The translations under genes and the position numbers were made by a program. A model generated the notes under the pieces. It was not told where the DNA came from, searched no databases, and worked only from the letters and a program-made list of their open reading frames with translations. From NCBI GenBank assembly GCA_015179125.1, contig WHVA01000170.1:1-64000 (forward strand): 64,000 nt of DNA, in the 5' to 3' direction. Positions 56,300-64,000 of this stretch are shown here, in pieces (the stretch's first letter is position 1; every line of letters starts with the position of its first letter). This stretch comes from Gautieria morchelliformis (taxonomy: Eukaryota; Basidiomycota; Agaricomycetes; Gomphales; Gomphaceae).

Positions 56300-56846
56300 C
56301 ACACAGGAGGCAGAGCGATTCGAGGGGGGTGGAATTGAATCTGCCCTTGGTTATGAGGGGATCCACCAGTTCAAAGAGCTGGCTAAGGATCCTCAACATC
56401 CTCAACTCATCCAGGGTAAACCTTCAGTGCAAGGCAAATGTGTGAGGGTGCTTACCAGAACCTCCAAATACATTCTGCCTCACTGATGCTCTGGAGGTAT
56501 ACCTCTGTGATGAGATGGCCTCCAATCTCAGGACGTGGCCTCTGCATTGGCCTGCAAAGAGCCCCTGTGGCCGTTTGGACAAGGGGGTATGTGCGGCTTT
56601 CAAGATCTTCAAGATCACTGAGATCATTGGTGAGATTGGGAAGCAATGGTTGAGATGCCAGAAGGAATGGGATTAGAGTTGTTGAGACCAGACATTTCTG
56701 TTCAGCGGCTGACTGGCATGGTGGCAGGGCCACGCATCAGTCACGTGTTCACGCTAATTACACTAATTACACTAGTATATATCAACTTTTCTGGCGCTTA
56801 CATTACAGGACCCTAATAATTTCTTATCGTATTTGATAATTATTAG
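56300..56846. other. Unassigned sequence before the recombinase tail
   Basis: Two short open plus-strand frames (56116-56445 and 56438-56653) with no recognisable motif. 56755-56845 is AT-rich with a tandem TAATTACAC. This stretch ends the material inserted into the recombinase gene. Confidence 0.3.
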
Positions 56847-56975
56847 CAAAAAGTCAGTCCTGAAATTGTCCGCATCGCTGGCCGTTGGCGATCACTGGCC
56901 TACGAGGCATACATCCGAGCGTTTGAGCAGGTAGCCTCGCGGCACCTGAGCAACCTGCCGGACAACCCTGTATAA
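56847..56975 (+). pseudogene. Tyrosine recombinase, C-terminal tail with catalytic Tyr
   Basis: QKVSPEIVRIAGRWRSLAYE then AYIRAFEQVASRHLSNLPDNPV and TAA at 56973-56975. This is the end of a DIRS-type tyrosine recombinase (GRWRS..YxxYIRAF, with the nucleophilic Tyr). Its N-terminal and core parts stop at 45173 on the same strand. About 30 residues, including the HxxR box, are missing between the two parts, so a deletion accompanied or followed the insertion. Confidence 0.8.
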
Positions 56976-57342
56976 GCACCGCTGCTTCTGGTTGGGCTAG
57001 CGTCGAAACCTCGCCGCGGTTCAGCAGCATCGGGTAAGCGGCAAGCCCCTTCTCCGCGCACCCTCTGAGCTAACGCTCAGTTCTGCCCAACCACGCGCAG
57101 CTTCACCGCATCCCCTGAGCCAGCGCAAGTCGAAACTGGACGATATTCCGGTAAAGTGCGGAGTCTATAGCGGAGGTAAGAGTACAAGCGCTAAAACCTT
57201 ATTACAAAACTATAGTTGTTTTTCGAAGCCCGCCACTCACACTCGCAAGTCATCAGCATCACCTCCTACAGCACAGTCATCAGCATCACCTCCTACAGCG
57301 ACCCCGTTCGCGTCGCCCCTTCAAGCCCTCCTCACATCCAAT
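56976..57342. promoter_or_regulatory. RPS30 upstream region and DIRS-element flank
   Basis: GC-rich after the recombinase stop, then a near-duplicate CAGTCATCAGCATCACCTCCTACAGC at 57250-57300 and a pyrimidine-rich leader just before the ATG, as is common for ribosomal protein genes. Confidence 0.4.
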
Positions 57343-57915
57343 ATGGGAAAAGGTTGGTTGATTGCACTCCCTTTGTTGAGATGAATTATGACGATTTTCA
57401 CCTCTCAGGTAGATTTCTTAGAATGACTTCAGTGCTGGCCGATGGTTGATGCTACTGATTTGCTTGTCTAGTTCACGGATCGCTCGCACGTGCGGGTAAA
57501 GTAAAATCTCAAACACCGAAGGTTGATAAGCAGGAGAAGAAGAAGACCCCCAAGGGTCGTGCCTACAAACGCGTTGTCTACAACCGCAGGTGTGTTGTTT
57601 AACACATCTCATCCTTACGCTCACGAACATCCTGTACGTCCAGATTTGTGAATGTCACCCTTCTGCCAGGAGGCAAACGGCGGATGTGAGTATTTACTTT
57701 ACCAGCTCAGTACCGCCCCTGGTCGGCTTCCGCTCTCTTGCGTGATGAAACCCAATACCATAGCATAGTTCACACTGAACCTTCAATGTTGAAAAACATG
57801 CATCTACGTCTTTCGCTCCTATCTGACGCTTCTCTTTCGATCGTTACTTGTTTTCCAACGTTTGCATCCCATACTAATATCTCGCCCGTCTAGGAACCCC
57901 AATCCCGAGAAGTAA
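57343..57915 (+). CDS. RPS30: Ribosomal protein eS30
   Basis: Small-subunit ribosomal protein of 63 residues from four exons: 57343-57352, 57472-57589, 57644-57685, 57894-57915; the phases agree. It reads [19 protein letters not shown].., [38 protein letters not shown], which is the eS30 signature over its whole length. As in other fungi it has no ubiquitin-like N-terminal fusion. The first exon is only ten bases. Intron 3 (208 nt) is much longer than the others and holds a box C/D snoRNA candidate. The gene is tail-to-tail with the folate gene, 231 bp apart. Confidence 0.96.
57740..57829 (+). ncRNA. Intronic box C/D snoRNA, snR60/U80-like candidate
   Basis: In RPS30 intron 3. Box C GTGATGA (57742-57748), box D' CTGA (57775-57778), box C' ATGTTGA (57786-57792), box D CTGA (57823-57826), and a short closing stem GCG/CGC. 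The stretch before box D (GTCTTTCGCTCCTAT) is complementary, with one G-U pair, to the 25S rRNA segment ATAGGGGCGAAAGAC. The stretch before D' (GCATAGTTCAC) is complementary to GTGAACTATGC about 90 nt upstream in the same rRNA. From memory these are the two targets of yeast snR60 (25S Am817 and Gm908), whose vertebrate relative is U80. The rRNA segments are recalled, not taken from this window. Confidence 0.72.
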
Positions 57916-58146
57916 ATGTCGTTGGGCCCTACACTGCACAGGCAGTGACATGTCGCCAAAACGTCCTTCTGGGACCTTATGTGCTATCCTTTTGCCATGC
58001 TGCCTCCTGTACATCGCTCTATGCATTGAGATCTTGCACCATATTCTTTAAGCACCACTATATAAAGTCTTACATTGCATAGGGGACCCATGAAATCCTA
58101 TGCCTGATCCTCCAGCTAGCCGTGAATAACATCAAATCATTTGCCC

Positions 58147-59728
58147 TTATCGTCGTGCTTTTCGCCAAACAGCATCCGCTACTCTCAACACGTCTCTTGT
58201 GTCGCGAACCTTGTGCACTCGCATGACATCTGCACCCTGTTGTACAGCAGCAGTAACAGCAGCAGCCGTGGCCCAATTGCGATCTTGAGGATCCGCCTTT
58301 CTCCCCAATAAATTCCCTAAGAACGATTTTCTCGAGAGTCCTGCGAGGGTAGGAAAGCCTTCCAAGGGGTTCGGATGAAGTCTGTCCGACGAAGGCGCTG
58401 TCAGCTCGCGAAAACGACTCAGCAGCCCCAAGTTGCCGCCCGTTGTCTTTGAGAACCCAAAACCAGGGTCAACAAGCACATTCCACCGGCGTACCCCACT
58501 GCGCAGCGCGTAATTAACATTTTTCCCCAACTCCTGCTGTACACCGACCAAAACGCCGGATTCTCCATACTCTTTATCCTCGCCCGCTCGGTGCGCACCT
58601 CGGGAATGCATCATCACGATGGGGATGCCGAACTCTCGTGCCATCAGCGCCATCTCGGCCGGTGCATCGCCCTGGTCGCCTGTCAGCGCGGTAACATCAT
58701 TGAGACAGTTTGCTCCAGCATCCACTGCGGCGCGCAATACCGTCGGGCGGAATGTGTCGACAGAGATCGGGATCTTGATGCCGTTGTCACGTATCTTTCG
58801 GACAACGGGGACGACGCGCTTGAGCTCTTCCTCGGGAGATACTGCGGTGGCACCAGGACGTGTGGAGTATCCACCCACGTCGATGATATCCGCACCGTCT
58901 GCGGCCGCTGCGAGTGCTTCATCGACGGCAGACGCTGTCGTGTTTGGAGCAGATGAAAACGAATCAGGTGTTGCATTGATGGTAGCCATGAGGTAGGTCT
59001 TGAGCGAAAGAGGCCAGAGTGTGGAAGTTATGTCTCGGTGGCGTGGAGAAGGGAAGGGCAAGACTTTTTGTAAGGTAGGTTGATTGGCGGAGGGGAGCGC
59101 GTTAAAAAGAGCGCTCACGGTGGTTCCTAAGAAGGGGTGGATGTAATCGGGCATAATGCTAAACACAGTGCTAAATGTTAGTCCCAAGTGGAGGTAGAAA
59201 ATGTACACGTACTCGTTGAGCGGACGAAGGACAAATTCCCGCTCGCACAGACGAGCGTGTGGGATAACGAGTTCCCCTTCATTCGAACCATCCCCGCCGT
59301 CTTTGCGGTTATCAAAAATTACCGTATCATAAAAGATAATATCGAGATCTATGGCGCGTGGTCCGTTGCGTGAGGATTTCACGCGTCCGATGATGTCCTC
59401 TATGCGTTTGAGGAGTATAAGAAGTTCCGTTGGTTGTAACGTTGTTTCCGCCTGCGAAATGTACATTAGTAACTCTCACTATGGGCATGCAGGTTCTTAC
59501 CATGATGGCGCAGTTGAGGAACTTGTCCTGGTCCTCAACATACATCGGCTGGCTCTCGTATAGGAAACTTGTACCTGTGATCTTAATGACCTCATGTCGA
59601 CGCTCCATCTCCCTGAGCGCGTTCTCGATATTTGCATATCGATCCCCTACGTTGGATCCAATAGCAAGGGCAACGATGTGCTTCGAGACTGCGTCATTCG
59701 GCGGTGTAAGCTGGTCAGAGATTGACAT
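58147..59728 (-). CDS. FOL1: Folate synthesis protein: HPPK-DHPS
   Basis: Three exons (59728-59501, 59451-59213, 59158-58147) splice in phase to 492 residues. Residues about 15-160 are 6-hydroxymethyl-7,8-dihydropterin pyrophosphokinase (VALAIGSNVGDRYANIENALREM, TSFLYESQPMYVEDQDKFLNCAI, RNGPRAIDLDIIFYD, IPHARLCEREFVLRPL). Residues about 200-490 are dihydropteroate synthase (MATINATPDSFSS, GADIIDVGGYSTRPGA, PISVDTFRPTVLRAAVDAGA, NDVTAL, VMMHSRGA, VLVDPGFGFSKT, LAGLSRKSFLG, DVMRVHKVRD). It would make dihydropteroate from hydroxymethyl-dihydropterin and p-aminobenzoate. The trifunctional fungal enzyme has an N-terminal FolB (aldolase) domain; none is visible in the 370 bp before this start or beyond the transposon. 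Either it is bifunctional or FolB is a separate gene or an exon I missed. The enzyme class is the sulfonamide target. Confidence 0.92.
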
Positions 59729-60100
59729 TGTGGATTTGGCGGTTAAGGCAGGCAGTGTAGGCACACGGTACCCGAGTTTCTGTATGCGTCCGCGGGAGTC
59801 TGCATATGTGTCTGTATGGTCGTCAGAACAACAGACTATTTGACGAAGATTGGGTACCTCAAAGTGACAAGTTGGATGGTGTGACGTGTGACGTTGAGGG
59901 TCAGACTACTCGACTGTACTGCAGTTGAGCTTGTAGCCTGTCCAAACTTCCTTACTCGTGGTCATCTTCAAATATCGCCTCTTCGACCATTTTTCAACCA
60001 TTTTAGGTTGGACTGCGTGTTTCATGTCCGACTCGGAAAAGCCCTGTGGGATGGTTGTCGCACGAATAAGAATTCTTCTATCTGGAGGACTTCTGTTCTA
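59729..60100. promoter_or_regulatory. Upstream region of the folate gene, bounded by a transposon
   Basis: 372 bp between the start codon and the TA target of the Tc1/mariner element. No open FolB-like frame. The transposon may have separated part of the promoter. Confidence 0.4.
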
Positions 60101-63100
60101 CAGTCGCGGACAACCAAAGTCCACCAACTTAGTAGCCGGTGACTGAGAGATTTGGGGGGTAATCTGTCTTCAGATTCGGACTCAGGAATGCAAAATACGT
60201 CGAAAAACACTCCTTTGGAATTTTTCCCACGAGGATTTCGGCCGGCCAAATTTTTGGACAAAAATTTCAAAAATTTAACATATAAAGGGTCATTTATTCG
60301 GTGTCTAAAGTAGGTACATGTCAGTTGCGGCTGACAATTGCATCAAGATGCATCATAGCACTGCGTGAGACTGTACGATGGCCCTTTTGTTTTCTAACGG
60401 CCCATGCTGCTGCCTGCCCTGTCAGGCATCCTGTAAGCACTCATGAACCGCCAGGCTCTGTTGATAAAACGTCGGATGACATCCACCGGGCAAGCATTGA
60501 GAGCAGCAAATGCTGCTTTTTTGGCATCATCGAAGGTTCTCTTGGGCACTTGCCGATATCTGTACTTCACCCACCCCCAATACTTAGACAATGTGAATAA
60601 GTTGACAAATTACCAATTGAAGTAAAAGTAAATATTACCATTTCAATGGGATTGAGTTCACAGTGGAACTTTGGGAGGAATATGCATTCATGCCCAGCCT
60701 CTTTTATGAGTGTTTCAAGCATAGACACCTGGTTTACAAAGTCATCTTGCTGGCTAAGCAGTCGAGCCATGCCGCACCGTTGACTCTCGAATGGACAGAC
60801 AGGGGAACACTTTGCCTTGAGACCTTTAATATTAAACCCACGTTCTGTAAGAGTCTGTTCCAGGCCCTTCTGTTGGCTATCATCAGTGGTCATTCTCTGT
60901 ACTTTGCCACGGAGTTCAGGTGTGGGATTGTTGTGTGGAATAATTGTATCCTTCTGATGCCGTTGCTTGCCACCATTGCTTTTATTCATTTCAAATGCCT
61001 TGAGTGCATCTGGTGGCAGCGCCGCATGTGCAGATGACTGATCAAATATAAAAAGGGCTTGACAGCCAGGGTGTGCCGCTTCGAATGTTGGAATTGCTGA
61101 AGATTTCACTTGCTCAATGAGTTGAGCACAATCCCAGTATGGATCTGCATTTGAACTGGGAAAGATGACCTTGCGTGCACTGGAGGAAATGCTGCCATCA
61201 TCATTGAAAGAAACCAACCGTCCATTCACCTCCTCTATGAAGTCTGAGATGTGAATCAGCCAACCATTTCCTTTTTTCTGGAGGATTTGTTCACCCTTCT
61301 GTAGCCTGACATGGTTGATTAGATTCAAGTATAAGAATTAAATATACATACATACCAGGTAGAACCTTTGAAGTCATTTTGTTGACAGCAGCTCTCATCG
61401 TGAAACTCAGCAATTAGAAGCCTTTCACCTGGCTGAAGTTTGGGTTCAACTCGCTTCAGCTCAGGCCCCTCAAATTTAATCATCCGTTGTTCATATTTCT
61501 CCATCATTGGGAGAAAAACCTCATTCCGATACTTGACAACGTCAGCCCTCTCATGGCCATCCATATACACCCCTTTTCGCAAGATGGTGCGTGTCCAGCC
61601 AAGCTTCACCAACCACCTCCGTGCAGTCCTCTCGCAGAGTGGTTTCTTCAAGGTAATATTCAGGGAGGGGAGAATCTGTGAGTTGAGGGCATGGCAGAAG
61701 AGCTGAGGGGTGATTGAGCCAATGCGCTGTTCTGTAAGCCATGTTCTCGCTGCAACTTTGACAGCCTCATCTTTTAATAGAGACCGTGAGTTCTTGCTGC
61801 CACCCCTGGATTCAATAGGGAGCTGCTCAAATACTTGATAATGGCGTGCAAGACCTCTGATACGGCATGCAAAATGTTCACTGGATCCACCCTGCTTTTC
61901 ATGCCACTGTGCTGCAACCTCCCTGCTTGAAGTGATCCAGCCATGACCCTTCAACCAAAGTGTCGCAAAATTACGAAGGATCATTAGCTGGTTGATGTCC
62001 TTCAGTGGCATATGTGCATGCTTTTTTTTTCAAATCATCTTTGACTTGATCTCGCAAGTCCTTCCAGCCACGAATATTCACCAATGGCCTCACCATGTCC
62101 GTAACCTCATCTTCCCATGGCTCTTCTTCTCCAGCTGTGTCCCTTTCACCTCCTTCTTCACCTCCTTCTCTAGCTGTGTCCCCTTTGCCTCCTTCTTTGC
62201 CTCCTTCTCCAGCTGTGTCCCCTTTGCCTCCTTCTTTGCCTCCTTCTCCAGCTGTGTCCCCTTCACCTCCTTCTCCACCAGCGTCCCCTCCTTCTTCAGC
62301 CTCACCATCGCTGCCACTTCCATCCTCTGTGCTTCTCTCCTTTCGCTTTCGAGACGTTGCAATAGGAGTAAGGTCTTCAAAGGAAAGTGGTGGAGGAGTA
62401 AGGGACTCTTGGTGAATCTGGATAGGAGCCGTGGCAGGTGCTTCAGAGTGGTCCACAACAGGCAGGCACGTCACATAAGTATCAAGAGTTTGCTGACCCT
62501 CTAACATGGAACGATAATGACGCCGAGTGCGTTCTGATTTACTGCCGACATCTGGGCCTTTGACATATTGTTTGGGATGAGCTGCGCAACAAAGGTTGGC
62601 CTATTTTTGAGTGTGGCAGAAACTTATAACTCACCTTTTTTATCCATCAATCGCTTCATCCTCTTTCTCTTCGACGCTTCTGGCATCCAATCCTCATCAC
62701 TCGGATCATCACCATTTTCCATGGCAAATTTCAGGAGTCTCGCATGCAAAACATGCTCCTCCTCCTCCAAACCCAGCCGTCCAGTGTCAGAATCCACTGA
62801 CCCGTCGTCTTCGTCGTTCGACTCCTCCAATTCCTCCCAGTTTTGCCGCAAACTGTCGTTCTGGTGAGGTTCCCAGGCTGGGTCATCTTCCTCTGTGCTG
62901 CTGGGATCAGTAGAAAGAGCAGCTGCTGAATGAAGCAGGGACACCTGGGAGGGTGCATCCACAGGTGAGACAACATGCTGGGCTTGGTTTCGAAGCCCAG
63001 CAATATTACACTTTTGTTTCTTGCCTCGCATGCGTCAAGCTGGCCAAATCACGTGAGTATGTTATGTAATATTAAAATAATTATTTCGCCTGAATCCGTC

Positions 63101-63370
63101 GTGGATTTTTTTTTATTTCTTCAGAATCAGATTCAGCTTGAAGAAAGCTATCGATTCCGCCATTTTCTATATTTTTAGCTATTTTTTTGGTGTCCGGCCA
63201 AATTTTGAAGGGCCAAATTTTCAAATAGCACATTCTGAGAAATCGGCTCGTGGAAACCTGCCCTTAAGGACCTAAATAGACTCTATCTAGGCTTAAAAAT
63301 GATATTCTAACGTGGGTGGGGTGCCCATAACCGGTTCATTTTTTTAGTGGACTTTGGTTGTCCGCGACTG
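60101..63370 (-). mobile_element. Complete Tc1/mariner-type DNA transposon
   Basis: 3270 bp with perfect 24-bp inverted ends (CAGTCGCGGACAACCAAAG.. at 60101-60124 and its complement at 63347-63370) flanked by TA (60099-60100, 63371-63372). Subterminal sequences also mirror each other (CGGCCAAATTTTTGGAC near 60240; GTCCGGCCAAATTTTG near 63192). It encodes one spliced transposase. The TA duplication and the D-D-E order fit the Tc1/mariner-IS630 group. Confidence 0.92.
60394..63031 (-). CDS. DDE transposase, four exons, one frameshift
   Basis: Exons 63031-62635, 62581-61356, 61305-60639 and 60582-60394 splice in phase to about 825 residues if one base of an A9 tract (62022-62030) is ignored. 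The N-terminus MRGKKQKCNIAGLRNQAQ is followed by an acidic segment, then a 13-residue tandem repeat (GDTAGEGGKEGGK). The body has WLKGHGWITSSREVAAQWHEK, RRWLVKLGWTRT..KGVYMDGHERADVVKYR, first Asp in IAEFHDESCCQQND, GWLIHISDFIEE, second Asp in ALFIFDQSSAHAALPPDAL, then [24 protein letters not shown] with the catalytic Glu, whose motif spans the last splice. All other motifs look intact, so this copy is recent or nearly functional; the frameshift should inactivate it unless it is slipped over or is a sequencing error. Confidence 0.85.
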
Positions 63371-64000
63371 TATGCCAATACGGAAATCTACGCACCCTGA
63401 AGGTTACTTAGGTTAGTTTCGGTGAATAAGCGACAGTGGCCATCCATCTAGTTTTGCTTGCGCTGAGGCCCTCGCTATCTGCCTAATGCAATTCCTGGAA
63501 GCACCATCTTTCACTTTCGCTACACCAGCATCTCCACATCTGAAGTTGGCCATTAGTCCCAGGAGGCGGTTGTGGTGGGCCAACATGGAAGTTATGGTCA
63601 ATAAAGCAAGACAAGGCAAAACAACGGTACCTGGCCACTTCTGTGACACATCGTAATCAGCCTTCTGGATTCTGTCTTTAACCGCAACACCTTAAAAGTC
63701 TAAAACTCCCTTTCTCGGAATCGTTGCGCCACCCAGCTTGTGGATTGGCAGTGTTCAGCACCTCTTACAGGCTGAAACAGATCTGCATACCTCAACCCCA
63801 GAAGACAGAAGGCACTGCTGGATCCGTGAAATCTTCGCCCCACAGACTACGCGCGCGCTATTGATCCTGGTATTGTTTTTTACGATTACATCATTTTCGA
63901 CGCCACAATGATGAAGGAGATGGCTCAAACGAGGGGTAATTTGATGTATTTTGCCACATGGTCGGCGATACGAGCAGGATTGTGCTTTGCCTGCTCAAGA
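63371..64000. other. Right-hand flank, no supported gene
   Basis: Short frames only (for example minus 63649-63413). A possible gene start at 63909 on the plus strand (ATGATGAAGGAGATGGC) runs off the window and cannot be judged. Confidence 0.35.

Noticed and set aside
45174-56846. One single composite transposon spanning the whole insert in the recombinase gene
   Set aside because: I could not find matching inverted ends or a target duplication at 45173 and 56847; stepwise insertions with a deletion explain it as well.
57353-57471. Second snoRNA in RPS30 intron 1 (TTATGACGA and CTGA)
   Set aside because: The C-like box is imperfect and the CTGAT is better explained as the branch point.

Overview
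The window looks like a piece of a filamentous basidiomycete (Agaricomycete-type) nuclear genome. Genes carry many 45-70 nt GT-AG introns. The host genes include a patatin/NB-ARC/TPR STAND protein of the fungal NLR type, a microsomal P450 gene with a broken neighbour, and a fused HPPK-DHPS folate gene. The repeats are Ty3/gypsy elements with chromodomains, a tyrosine-recombinase (DIRS-like) element, a LINE, and Tc1/mariner-, Harbinger-, hAT- and CACTA-like DNA elements. I cannot name the species.

Left arm (1-15.4 kb): mostly host genes. These are a doubtful multi-exon membrane protein, a small secreted cysteine-rich protein (2164-2578, three exons, all splice phases agree), a 922-residue low-complexity coiled-coil protein (3927-6748), a short spliced gene (7239-8514) and a patatin-NB-ARC-TPR gene (8879-15370). 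The last is broken by two insertions with perfect target duplications: a gag-only Copia-type element (10205-11550, TSD GCAAC) and a non-autonomous hAT element (11629-12573, TSD CAAGCAAT). Its TPR tail is also frame-damaged.

Middle (15.4-31.3 kb): a repeat bed. It holds two solo LTRs of one family with TSDs (one inside a LINE endonuclease gene), a Ty3/gypsy element with two seemingly identical 489-bp LTRs (22163-28419, TSD TATAC) but a broken pol, pieces of a DDE transposase, and two fold-back MITEs with CACTGGAG ends and 3-bp TSDs.

P450 block (31.9-38 kb): one apparently intact P450 gene and a tandem pseudogene. The pseudogene has lost its haem cysteine codon, has an 11-bp deletion, and carries a 1.2-kb TIR element at its exon 1/intron 1 border. 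A 9-bp microsatellite seems to have grown out of that element's terminal repeat.

Nested TE block (38-57 kb): a LINE 5' part, then a DIRS-like element whose gag and RT are on the minus strand and whose RNase H and tyrosine recombinase are on the plus strand. The recombinase gene is split: N-terminal part to 45173, C-terminal 42 codons at 56847-56975. Between them lies a Harbinger-like two-gene unit (SANT-like protein and DDE transposase, convergent). It contains a complete Ty3 element (46371-54086, TSD CTTAA) inserted exactly at the stop codon of the SANT-like gene.

Right arm (57-64 kb): RPS30 (eS30) with a box C/D snoRNA candidate resembling yeast snR60/vertebrate U80 in its third intron; a tail-to-tail HPPK-DHPS gene; and a complete Tc1/mariner-type element (60101-63370, TA target duplication) with a spliced transposase carrying one frameshift in an A9 tract.

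Most of the information here is in insertion junctions: eleven insertions have target duplications readable by eye, so their order can be reconstructed. All similarity statements rest on recognised motifs and remembered family patterns; no search was run.
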